Shown here piece by piece: positions 1-6,097 of a stretch of 20,289 nucleotides of DNA (within the stretch, counting starts at the first letter, position 1; every line of letters starts with the position of its first letter). A program made the translations under genes and the position numbers. The DNA is from an uncultured Atopobium sp. Its GTDB lineage: Bacteria; Actinomycetota; Coriobacteriia; Coriobacteriales; Atopobiaceae. The notes beneath the pieces were generated by a model, which was not told the DNA's origin, ran no database searches, and saw nothing but the letters and a program-made list of their open reading frames with translations. The stretch is from contig CALIAD010000185.1 of assembly GCA_938041635.1 (NCBI GenBank), positions 1 through 20,289 of the forward strand, read 5' to 3'.

Positions 1-1682
1 CTTTCAACTACCCAAAAATTGGGATTCTCCATCCAAGCTGCCCATATAAAGCCACCTGAAAGCAATGCGGCGCAGATAATTTGTCCAAAAACCGCCCATC
101 CGCGTCGTCTTTTTTGGCTTATCAGCGATCCCAAAAGAGCAGATAGAGCGCATGCTCCCAAACGAGTCCAAAACGGAAGGCCTGAGACTAGTGAGGTGTA
201 GTCATAGGCAAGAGGTGTTGCCGCAAAGCCAAAAGACATGCCTTTGACAAGCAGTGTTCCAAAGAGAAAGCTAAAGGCTCCTGTTAAAGCTGCAGAAAGA
301 GGCCTCATTGTTGCAGAAACTAGTGCTGGAGCTGAAACCGGAGCAGGCAACAAGGCGCCCAAGAGGCAGTTAATGCTGCTGAATTTTGAGACTCTTCCCG
401 CAAATGCCCACCAGATAACGCTCACCAAGGTTACGAGCGTTGCAAACGGAAATGAAGTGCTGGTAGGACTAATACTTGCCAAAGCGTACACCGCGCACGC
501 GATGACAAGTGCAGATCCTAAGGGCGTCCAAAGAGCAGCAGCTGCAGCTCCCACAAGAGAGCCAACCACAATAAACGTAAGCGATTCTGGGGCAATGAGC
601 TGGAACAATTGGGCGAGAAGAACACCGGTGACCAGGGCTGATACGCCACGCACGGCAGCCGAGGGCAGCCAGGGGAAGCGGATTGAGAGTGGAAGATGCT
701 TGACGTCCCAGGTCTCGGTTTCCTCTTCTTCTGACTGTTCCACCAGGGATTTGAGGCTTTTCTCGCCCTGCTTTTCGCTGCCAAGAGGAGTCACAATTTC
801 TTGTGCAAACTCCAAGACGCTTCCTTGTCTCATTGACGGCTCAGGGGAAAGTGCCTGCGTCAAGGCGGCATCTACAGCAAAGGGAACCTCGGGATCTTGT
901 TTGAGCAGAGGAATTTTTGGGCCTTTATAGATGTGATCAAGGGATTCTTTAGCCGTTCTACCTGCAAATACATTGATGCCCGTTAGTGCCTGCCGCAGAA
1001 CAACAGCAAGCGAGAAAATATCAGCGCGCTCGTCAACAAGCATGCCTTCAACCTGCTCGGGAGGCATGTAGCCCACCGTACCTCCGCGAGCACCACCATA
1101 ACCAGCAGCTGAGGCAAGTGTTGCCATACCAAAGTCGGCAAGTTTTACCGTACCCTGGCGGTCAATCATGATATTTGTTGGCTTGATGTCCAGATGGAGT
1201 ACACCGTTTTCATGGGCATAGTGAAGTGCCTTTGCAAGTGAAGACACCATGTGAGCCGCTTCGGCATAGGTGAGGTAGCCACCCTCAACGCGAGCCAAGA
1301 GCTCCGATAAATTAAGGCCATCAACAAACTCCATGACCAGATACGCGTAATCGCCTTCAATCTCAAAGTCATGAACAGTCACAATGTTTGGATGTGCCAG
1401 CAAACAAGCAGTTCTTGCCTCAGAAAGAGCCTCGTCAACAGTTGAAGCAAACACTCCGGTAGTTTCGGAAGCTCCCAACAGTGGCATACGCTTAATGGCT
1501 ACGCGTCTCTGCAAACGAGTATCCCAGCAGGTACAAACGGTGCCAAAGCCTCCGTTACCTCTGCGAGCAAGAACGCGATATCGGTCCAACAAAATTTCTG
1601 GCTCAGCCGCAGGTGATGCCTGCTGAGCAGAAGGTGAATGTAGATATGTAGTCTGCGTGGTCTGCGACCGCGAGTCACTCAC
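1..1682 (-). CDS. Membrane-anchored serine/threonine protein kinase (C-terminus cut by window edge)
   Basis: Hanks-type kinase, phosphorylating Ser/Thr on unknown substrates. The frame begins at GTG 1682 behind AGGAGG (spacing 5-6) and stays open for 560 codons to the left edge. Visible kinase motifs in order: glycine loop RRGNGGFGTV (40-49), VAIK with K64, catalytic loop HLDIKPTN (D165, K167, N170), DFG (183-185), GTVGYMPPE (201-209) and DIFSL (221-225). The usual HRD arginine is L164, so this is a non-RD kinase. After an acidic linker (about residues 310-325) the rest is strongly hydrophobic, with several likely membrane helices from about residue 335 to the edge. An internal membrane domain of this size differs from the PknB plan (one helix plus PASTA repeats). 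It is transcribed away from tRNA-Leu. The kinase assignment is firm; the sensory role of the membrane part is inference. Confidence 0.93.
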   Translation of the reverse strand, partial: MSDSRSQTTQTTYLHSPSAQQASPAAEPEILLDRYRVLARRGNGGFGTVCTCWDTRLQRRVAIKRMPLLGASETTGVFASTVDEALSEARTACLLAHPNIVTVHDFEIEGDYAYLVMEFVDGLNLSELLARVEGGYLTYAEAAHMVSSLAKALHYAHENGVLHLDIKPTNIMIDRQGTVKLADFGMATLASAAGYGGARGGTVGYMPPEQVEGMLVDERADIFSLAVVLRQALTGINVFAGRTAKESLDHIYKGPKIPLLKQDPEVPFAVDAALTQALSPEPSMRQGSVLEFAQEIVTPLGSEKQGEKSLKSLVEQSEEEETETWDVKHLPLSIRFPWLPSAAVRGVSALVTGVLLAQLFQLIAPESLTFIVVGSLVGAAAAALWTPLGSALVIACAVYALASISPTSTSFPFATLVTLVSVIWWAFAGRVSKFSSINCLLGALLPAPVSAPALVSATMRPLSAALTGAFSFLFGTLLVKGMSFGFAATPLAYDYTSLVSGLPFWTRLGACALSALLGSLISQKRRRGWAVFGQIICAALLSGGFIWAAWMENPNFWVVE

Positions 1683-1815
1683 GGCAACCTCCTGTGTTTA
1701 AAGTGTGTTTGTCGGCCGTGACTGTCTATATTCTACCGCTGAAAAGAATTTTCTTATATATCTATTGTTTTTCCATGAGAAGAAAACAAAATGTTGTAGT
1801 ATTATTCCCTAGCAC

Positions 1816-1902
1816 GCGGGTGTGGCGGAATTGGCAGACGCGTACGGTTCAGGTCCGTATGAACGCAAGTTCATGGGGGTTCAAGTCCCTTCGCCCGCAC
1901 CA
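1816..1902 (+). tRNA. tRNA-Leu (anticodon CAG)
   Basis: The acceptor stem GCGGGTG (1816-1822) pairs with CGCCCGC (1892-1898), followed by discriminator A and an encoded CCA. The anticodon stem TACGG/CCGTA encloses the loop TTCAGGT, giving anticodon CAG at 1850-1852. A long variable arm (GAAC/GTTC stem) and the T-loop GGTTCAAGTCC fit a class II leucine tRNA. Confidence 0.96.
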
Positions 1903-1911
1903 TTTGCATTT

Positions 1912-1936
1912 AAAAAGCCCCTTTACGGGGCTTTTT
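1912..1936. terminator. Bidirectional Rho-independent terminator
   Basis: The stem GCCCC (1917-1921) / GGGGC (1927-1931) has a 5-nt loop, flanked by five A on the left and six T on the right. It can end both the tRNA-Leu transcript and the minus-strand membrane-protein gene that stops at 1943. Confidence 0.88.
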
Positions 1937-1942
1937 TGTTAC

Positions 1943-2161
1943 CTATTTGTTATCTGATTCAAAGTCAGACCAACCCTCTTGGTCGTCGCCAAAGAGATCC
2001 CAGTCGTCTTCAGTCTTTTTATGGTTGAAATACATCTTCTTAGTTTTGCGCTCCAGCACAAAGGAAATGACCAAAAAGAGCAGAATTCCACCAAGTACGA
2101 GGAACAACACACCGGTCTTATCGCCAAAAAGCCAGCCGACAAATGAGTTAATTGCGTCCAT
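1943..2161 (-). CDS. Small single-pass membrane protein, function unknown
   Basis: A 72-residue protein from ATG 2161 behind a GGAG ribosome site. Residues about 16-36 form one clear membrane helix (TGVLFLVLGGILLFLVISFV). A basic stretch (ERKTKK, then HKK) follows, and then an acidic, tryptophan-containing tail (EDDWDLFGDDQEGW and onward). By the positive-inside rule the tail should be cytoplasmic. I do not recognise a family. The gene is convergent with tRNA-Leu and divergent from serS, with about 110 bp between the two starts. It is probably a real gene because of the ribosome site, the clean helix-plus-tail design and the shared terminator at its end. Confidence 0.75.
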   Translation of the reverse strand: MDAINSFVGWLFGDKTGVLFLVLGGILLFLVISFVLERKTKKMYFNHKKTEDDWDLFGDDQEGWSDFESDNK

Positions 2162-2202
2162 AATCTAGCTCCAGAACATGTGAAGGGTTAAGAATCTGAA
2201 TA

Positions 2203-2216
2203 CAAGTATATACTTG
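2203..2216. promoter_or_regulatory. 14-bp palindrome between divergent genes
   Basis: CAAGTATATACTTG is a perfect inverted repeat in the only spacer between the minus-strand membrane-protein gene and serS. It contains TATACT (2209-2214), a plausible -10 box toward serS, so it could be promoter DNA, an operator, or chance in AT-rich sequence. I could not identify a convincing -35 at 17 bp. Confidence 0.3.
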
Positions 2217-2272
2217 GTAAGCTATAAGAAAAAATGCACTGCCAAAAAAGTGTTGATTCAAGGAGAAGCTGC

Positions 2273-3556
2273 ATGCTTGATATCAAATTTGTGCGCGAGA
2301 ATCCTGACCTCGTGGATAAAGCTTGCGAGTCCAGGCAAAACGCCCATTGGGATCGCGAGAAATTCTTTGAGCTTGACGAGGAGCGCAGAAGCGTAATTGC
2401 CGAGGTTGAGTCTCTTCAGGCAGAGCGTAACGCTGTTTCTAAGCAGATTGGCCTTCTTATGCGTGAGGGCAAGAAGGAAGAGGCCGAGGCAGCTAAAGAG
2501 CAGGTAGCAGCTAACAAAGATCGCATCGCAGAGCTTGATCAGCGCCGCGGAGAGGTTGAGGAAGAGCTCACCGACCTTGTTGCAGCTATTCCAAACATTC
2601 CGGATGCATCTGTTCCTTACGGTAAAGATGACTCCGATAACCCAGAGGTTCGTAAATGGGGAGAGCCAACTCAGTTTGACTTTGAGCCAAAGGCGCACTG
2701 GGATCTTGGACCTGAGCTGGGCATGATTGACTTTGACCGTGGCGTAAAGCTTGCAGGAACTCGCTTCTATCTTCTTGGCGGCATGGGCGCTCGCATGGAG
2801 CGTGCGCTTATCAACTTCATGATTGATACACATAACCAGGCAGGCTTCAAAGAGTGGTGGCCACCAGTCATTACCAATCAGGATTCTCTGTTTGGCACTG
2901 GTCAGCTTCCTAAGTTTGAAGAGGACCTCTATCACGTACAGCCTGACCTCTACCTCATTCCAACTGCTGAGGTCCAGCTTACAAACATCCATCGTGACGA
3001 GATTCTGGACGCATCTCAGCTCCCTCTGCTCTATACCGCATTCACCCCATGCTTCCGCGAGGAGGCAGGTTCAGCTGGTCGAGACACCCGTGGCATCATC
3101 CGCGTCCACCAGTTTGACAAGGTAGAGATGGTCAAGTTTGCAAAGCCTGAAGACTCCATGAATCAGCTTGAGTCCATGGTTCAGGAAGCCGAGAAGATCC
3201 TTCAGCTTCTGGGTCTTCCTTATCACGTGGTTACTCTCTGCACTGGTGACATTGGCTTTTCTGCATGCAAGTGCTATGACATTGAAGTTTGGCTCCCAAG
3301 CTATAACGCATACAAGGAGATTTCTTCTTGCTCTAACTGCTGGGATTTCCAGGCTCGTCGTGCAAATATCCGTTATAAGGATCCGGCAGAGTTCAAGGGC
3401 ACCCGTCTAGTTCACACGCTTAATGGCTCCGGTCTGGCAGTTGGCCGTACCATGGCTGCAATTATGGAGAATTATCAGAACGCAGATGGTTCCGTTACCG
3501 TGCCCGAGGTGCTCCGTCCTTACATGGGTGGCATCGAGGTTATTCGACCAGAATAG
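2273..3556 (+). CDS. serS: Serine--tRNA ligase
   Basis: Charges tRNA-Ser with serine in the cytoplasm. The start chosen is ATG 2273 (MLDIKFVREN), behind AAGGAG; the frame is open further upstream, but the family begins exactly here. The protein has 427 residues, normal for bacterial SerRS. Residues about 30-105 form the charged antiparallel coiled coil that binds the long variable arm of tRNA-Ser. The class II catalytic core follows: motif 2 FREEAGSAGRDTRG starts near residue 261 and motif 3 NGSGLAVGRTM near 384. It appears to be monocistronic, with a hairpin terminator 35 bp downstream. A tRNA-Ser(GCT) gene lies 0.7 kb away on the other strand. No T-box leader fits in the short upstream gap. 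Confidence 0.98.
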   Translation: MLDIKFVRENPDLVDKACESRQNAHWDREKFFELDEERRSVIAEVESLQAERNAVSKQIGLLMREGKKEEAEAAKEQVAANKDRIAELDQRRGEVEEELTDLVAAIPNIPDASVPYGKDDSDNPEVRKWGEPTQFDFEPKAHWDLGPELGMIDFDRGVKLAGTRFYLLGGMGARMERALINFMIDTHNQAGFKEWWPPVITNQDSLFGTGQLPKFEEDLYHVQPDLYLIPTAEVQLTNIHRDEILDASQLPLLYTAFTPCFREEAGSAGRDTRGIIRVHQFDKVEMVKFAKPEDSMNQLESMVQEAEKILQLLGLPYHVVTLCTGDIGFSACKCYDIEVWLPSYNAYKEISSCSNCWDFQARRANIRYKDPAEFKGTRLVHTLNGSGLAVGRTMAAIMENYQNADGSVTVPEVLRPYMGGIEVIRPE

Positions 3557-3590
3557 TTTCTCTTTTTAATCAAAATTGATTCAATCTCTG

Positions 3591-3630
3591 AAATGGTCTT
3601 CTAGTGAATTGTGAAGACCATTTCTTTTAC
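3591..3630 (+). terminator. Terminator after serS
   Basis: An 11-bp perfect stem, AAATGGTCTTC (3591-3601) / GAAGACCATTT (3613-3623), with an 11-nt loop and a short CTTTTA tail. The stem is strong and the U tract only moderate. Confidence 0.7.
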
Positions 3631-3632
3631 TG

Positions 3633-3658
3633 ATTTATAGAACATATGTTCTATAAAT
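3633..3658. promoter_or_regulatory. 26-bp perfect palindrome, candidate LexA (SOS) operator
   Basis: The palindrome is centred between 3645 and 3646; its core is AGAACATATGTTCT. GAAC-N4-GTTC is the core of the LexA box known from Bacillus and Actinobacteria (CGAACATATGTTCG type). The site covers the -35 region of a promoter whose -10 is TATACT (3663-3668), the usual place for a repressor. The sequence is clear; the LexA identity is inferred. Confidence 0.6.
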
Positions 3659-3662
3659 TTGC

Positions 3663-3668
3663 TATACT
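3663..3668 (+). promoter_or_regulatory. -10 box for the small unknown gene
   Basis: TATACT lies 24-30 bp before the gene start. At 17-18 bp spacing its -35 hexamer falls inside the palindrome at 3633-3658, so binding there would block RNA polymerase. Confidence 0.5.
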
Positions 3669-3691
3669 GAGATCAGTAAAGGAAGAAAGAG

Positions 3692-4018
3692 GTGGCTATG
3701 AAAGGTCTGGTAGAGGTACAGAAAGAAATTGTATTAAGGCAGTTTGTTCAGGGTAGTGCGGCAAAAATTGGATTTGGTCACAAGGAGTTTTATTCAGAGA
3801 TCCATATTGCATCAGAGCAACTTGCAACTTTAAGAAAGTGGATTTCAGACCAAGGTAGAGTGGGTTTAAAAGATTTAAGCCCACAAGAGTATCTGGAGGT
3901 TATTATGGCAGAAACATGCATGGCTGAGGTAATGGATGAGCTTGATGAAGCCGGTGTTTCTTATCAGTATTTGTATGCAAATTCGTCTGGTGAAGTAGCT
4001 TTAAGACCAGGTAGATAA
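3692..4018 (+). CDS. Small protein of unknown function behind an SOS-box-like operator
   Basis: A 108-residue protein if started at GTG 3692 (AAGGAAG upstream), or 106 from ATG 3698 (AAGAGG five bases before); the second site is slightly better placed. I do not recognise the family. There is no membrane helix or signal peptide. The protein looks soluble and mostly helical, with a central segment SPQEYLEVIMAE and a charged helix EVMDELDEAG. Codons such as TTA, AGG and AGA are more frequent than in serS, which may hint at recent acquisition. Its 3' end lies only 36 bp from the 3' end of the opposing tRNA-Arg. If the operator is truly LexA-dependent, the gene would be induced by DNA damage. It does not resemble YolD, UmuD or YneA by eye. 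Confidence 0.75.
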   Translation: MAMKGLVEVQKEIVLRQFVQGSAAKIGFGHKEFYSEIHIASEQLATLRKWISDQGRVGLKDLSPQEYLEVIMAETCMAEVMDELDEAGVSYQYLYANSSGEVALRPGR

Positions 4019-4019
4019 T

Positions 4020-4043
4020 AAAAAAGAGCTCCCGAAGGAGCTC
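4020..4043 (-). terminator. Terminator of tRNA-Arg
   Basis: Read on the minus strand: GGAGCTC-type stem of 7 bp (4037-4043 with 4026-4032) around a four-base loop, followed by six T (4025-4020). It lies 11 bp past the tRNA CCA end. On the plus strand there is no T tract after the stem. Confidence 0.85.
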
Positions 4044-4054
4044 CTAAGTTCAAG

Positions 4055-4131
4055 TGGTGCGGCGTATAGGATTCGAACCTATGACGCCCTGATTCGTAGT
4101 CAGGTCCTCTATCCAGCTGAGGTAACGCCGC
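4055..4131 (-). tRNA. tRNA-Arg (anticodon ACG)
   Basis: On the minus strand the acceptor stem GCGGCGT pairs with ACGCCGC, followed by A and an encoded CCA (4057-4055). The anticodon stem CCTGA/TCAGG encloses CTACGAA, giving ACG at 4097-4095 (position 34 read as inosine). Total length is 77 nt. Confidence 0.96.
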
Positions 4132-4138
4132 GTGCAAG

Positions 4139-4167
4139 TAGATAGAATGCCATTTTCCAGTTGAAAA
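4139..4167 (-). promoter_or_regulatory. Probable promoter of tRNA-Arg
   Basis: On the minus strand TTTTCA (4167-4162), a 17-bp spacer and TATCTA (4144-4139) lie just upstream of the tRNA. The gap from the -10 to the mature 5' end is very short (7 bp), so transcription would start almost at the tRNA. Confidence 0.4.
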
Positions 4168-4204
4168 TGCAAGACTAATCTTAGAAAAAGTTCTTCTTGG
4201 TAAG

Positions 4205-4234
4205 AAAAAAGCTCGTTGCAGAGATGCAACGAGC
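4205..4234 (-). terminator. Terminator of tRNA-Ser
   Basis: A 10-bp perfect stem, GCTCGTTGCA with TGCAACGAGC (4234-4211 read on minus), with a 4-nt loop followed by six T (4210-4205). It separates the two tRNA genes into independent transcripts. Confidence 0.92.
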
Positions 4235-4243
4235 AGAAAATTC

Positions 4244-4334
4244 TGGCGGAGAGCTGGGGATTCGAACCCCAGATGGGCTTGGGGCCCATACTCGCTTAGC
4301 AGGCGAGCACCTTCGGCCTCTCGGTCAGCTCTCC
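4244..4334 (-). tRNA. tRNA-Ser (anticodon GCT)
   Basis: Class II tRNA of 91 nt with encoded CCA. The acceptor GGAGAGC pairs with GCTCTCC, with discriminator G. The anticodon stem CTCGC/GCGAG encloses CTGCTAA, giving GCT. The long variable arm (TGGGC/GCCCA) is the feature recognised by SerRS, which is encoded nearby at 2273-3556. Confidence 0.96.
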
Positions 4335-4351
4335 AAAATGGGTGCTTGAGA

Positions 4352-4380
4352 ATGATACCCCGAACTGGCGTCACTCACAA
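4352..4380 (-). promoter_or_regulatory. Promoter of tRNA-Ser
   Basis: On the minus strand TTGTGA (4380-4375), exactly 17 bp, then TATCAT (4357-4352), placed about 17 bp before the tRNA 5' end. The same -10 hexamer TATCAT appears upstream of queT. Confidence 0.6.
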
Positions 4381-4389
4381 TAAGACATT

Positions 4390-5325
4390 TTACAAAACAT
4401 GTGAAAAATGCTCAACAACCACGTTTTTTCGGTGAGCGCGAAGTACATCCCATGAAAAGCGATTGGCAACTTGTGCTGCAGAAAGAGGCTCTTCTTTTTC
4501 TGCAAGACCTATGCAATAAGCCAGAAAGCCAAGAATTTCTTCTGGTATTTTTCCTTGGTCTCTCAGAACACCAAGATCTAGATCGTGATTGCGTTTAGAA
4601 AGTCTCCTGCCATCTGGCGCAACAAGTAGCGGGAGGTGAGCATAGATGGGATGAGAAAAACTAAGCACGTCTTGCAAATAAAGCTGTCTGGGAGTAGATG
4701 AAAGAAGATCTGATCCTCTAACTACTTCAGTTACGCCCATGTCAGCATCGTCAACTACTACAGCAAGCTGATATGCAAAGACTTCGTCTGCACGCTGGAC
4801 AATAAAGTCTCCACACAATTTAGAAAGATTTTGAGATGTTTGACCATAGACTTTGTCTTCAAACGCGTAGGTCTTATTAGGAACTCGTATGCGCGTTGCT
4901 GGAATTTTATGTTTGGAAAGCTCTTCACGCTCAGATTTGTTCAGGTTGCGGCAGGTTCCTGCATAGACATATGCACCATCGCTGGCATGAGGGGCTTGTG
5001 CAGCGTGTAAGTCTGCTCGGGAACAAAAGCAAGGATACAAGAGTTTCTGTTGTTTCAATTTCAATAGAGCGTCCTGATAGAGTTCCGAACGCTTGCTTTG
5101 GAAAAACGGCCCTCTGTCCCAAGTTAGTCCCAACCACTGTAAATCATCAAGGAGGAGGGAGGTGTATTGAGGATTATGAGCACGAATATCCAAGTCTTCG
5201 ATGCGAAGAATAAGGCTACCGTTTTGGGAACGAACGCTGGCCCAAGCCATAAGCGCCGAGAAAACGTTGCCTAGGTGCATCCTTCCAGAAGGAGTTGGCG
5301 CAAATCTTCCAATGCAAGGATTCAT
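4390..5325 (-). CDS. gluQ: Glutamyl-queuosine tRNA(Asp) synthetase
   Basis: GluQ-RS activates glutamate and attaches it to the queuosine base at position 34 of tRNA-Asp, instead of charging a tRNA 3' end. The protein has 311 residues: a GluRS catalytic core without the C-terminal anticodon-binding domain of normal GltX (about 480 residues). Visible: APTPSGRMHLGN (9-20, class I HIGH motif as HLGN), RIEDLD (41-46), a zinc site with C99, C101, Y121 and C125, and a KMSKS-like RRLSKRN (240-246). The start ATG 5325 lies 2 bp past the stop of the GNAT gene, so the two form one operon. A short, cut-down GltX is the main alternative, but the zinc pattern and length favour GluQ. It would need queuosine in tRNA, which queT (14737) could supply. 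Confidence 0.9.
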   Translation of the reverse strand: MNPCIGRFAPTPSGRMHLGNVFSALMAWASVRSQNGSLILRIEDLDIRAHNPQYTSLLLDDLQWLGLTWDRGPFFQSKRSELYQDALLKLKQQKLLYPCFCSRADLHAAQAPHASDGAYVYAGTCRNLNKSEREELSKHKIPATRIRVPNKTYAFEDKVYGQTSQNLSKLCGDFIVQRADEVFAYQLAVVVDDADMGVTEVVRGSDLLSSTPRQLYLQDVLSFSHPIYAHLPLLVAPDGRRLSKRNHDLDLGVLRDQGKIPEEILGFLAYCIGLAEKEEPLSAAQVANRFSWDVLRAHRKNVVVEHFSHVL

Positions 5326-5327
5326 CC

Positions 5328-5957
5328 TTAGAGATCTCCCGCATAGATATAGGCAAATCCATAGTCTTTTGTTGATGACTTAATAGCTGCCTTGTCTTTA
5401 CAGGTGAGACCTTTGTGCTGATAGAAACCAAAGTCGCAATCGTCATCAGTTGCAAGGAAGTAATGCTTAGCCCCTTGCTCTTTCATAAAGTCCAGAATGT
5501 AGGAGAAGAGCATGCCTCCAATACCCTGGCTCTTTATAGCGGGGTTAACGCAGAACAGAGTAATTTCCCATTTGGCATTGTTAGTGTTTGTGTTCCAATA
5601 GTTATGAACAAGATGGGATTCGACATCACCAAAGATCTCGTAGTCCTTAAAGCGAGCTTCACTTAATAGTTTCTTAGCTTTTGCTGTTGTTTCGTTTTCT
5701 AACTTCTGCCATTTTTCAAAATCTGCTGGAGTTTCTCCGTTTGAGCAGAAAATAAGACCAAGTATTTGACCATCTTGCTTTGCTACAAAGCGATGAGTAG
5801 AAACGCCAATAAAATAGGCGATATCAATAGTTGCAAGTGAGCGACTTTCATCTTTTGATTCATCGCTGTCCAAGTACCAGACACGTTCAACGATTGATAT
5901 AAGTTCTGATAAGTCAGTATCTTCGAAGGGGACTATGATTGAAGTATCGGCAGACAT
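5328..5957 (-). CDS. GNAT-family N-acetyltransferase
   Basis: Transfers an acetyl group from acetyl-CoA to an unknown amine. It has 209 residues from ATG 5957 behind AAAGGA. The GNAT core is clear: the strand WEITLFCVNPA (130-140) followed by the acetyl-CoA pyrophosphate loop KSQGIGGML (142-150), then the helix FSYILDFMKEQG and the late strand HYFLATDDD. The FYQHKGL segment (178-184) is the usual end of the fold. The first 30 residues are acidic. It is the first gene of a two-gene operon with gluQ, though no link in substrate is evident. The family is certain, the substrate unknown. Confidence 0.88.
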   Translation of the reverse strand: MSADTSIIVPFEDTDLSELISIVERVWYLDSDESKDESRSLATIDIAYFIGVSTHRFVAKQDGQILGLIFCSNGETPADFEKWQKLENETTAKAKKLLSEARFKDYEIFGDVESHLVHNYWNTNTNNAKWEITLFCVNPAIKSQGIGGMLFSYILDFMKEQGAKHYFLATDDDCDFGFYQHKGLTCKDKAAIKSSTKDYGFAYIYAGDL

Positions 5958-5993
5958 ATGAAATAGTTCCTTTCAGGTGTTTTACAGCGGAAG

Positions 5994-5999
5994 ATTATA
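5994..5999 (-). promoter_or_regulatory. -10 box for the GNAT-gluQ operon
   Basis: A perfect TATAAT on the minus strand, 37 bp before the GNAT start. The matching -35 (TGTAAA at 17 bp) is weak. Confidence 0.5.
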
Positions 6000-6097
6000 G
6001 AATAGTTTCAAGTTTGTTTACATCTAGTACGTAGTGTTTCACAGCTGATAGGCTGTAAGTGTTTCTGATAGTAAGTGTCGAACACAAAGGAGCGGCA

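Noticed and set aside
238..930. 230-codon plus-strand frame
   Set aside because: It is antisense to the Ser/Thr kinase, whose frame has clear kinase motifs and membrane helices.
1861..1872. GAACGCAAGTTC, a match to the GAAC-N4-GTTC LexA core
   Set aside because: It is the variable-arm stem of tRNA-Leu, not an operator.
1694..2028. Two short plus-strand frames across tRNA-Leu
   Set aside because: They cover the tRNA and its terminator, and run into the minus-strand membrane-protein gene.
2162..2272. T-box leader before serS
   Set aside because: The spacer is only about 110 bp and holds no T-box sequence or antiterminator/terminator pair.
2258..2992. 244-codon minus-strand frame opposite serS
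   Set aside because: A shadow of serS with no start signal and no family features.
3964..4374. Open frame of 136 codons on the minus strand across both tRNA genes
   Set aside because: It lies over tRNA-Arg, tRNA-Ser and their terminators; no ribosome site and no protein-like composition.
5958..6097. Purine riboswitch or PurR site before purH
   Set aside because: Only a small ACAGC/GCTGT hairpin is seen (6041-6056); the conserved purine-aptamer loops are absent.
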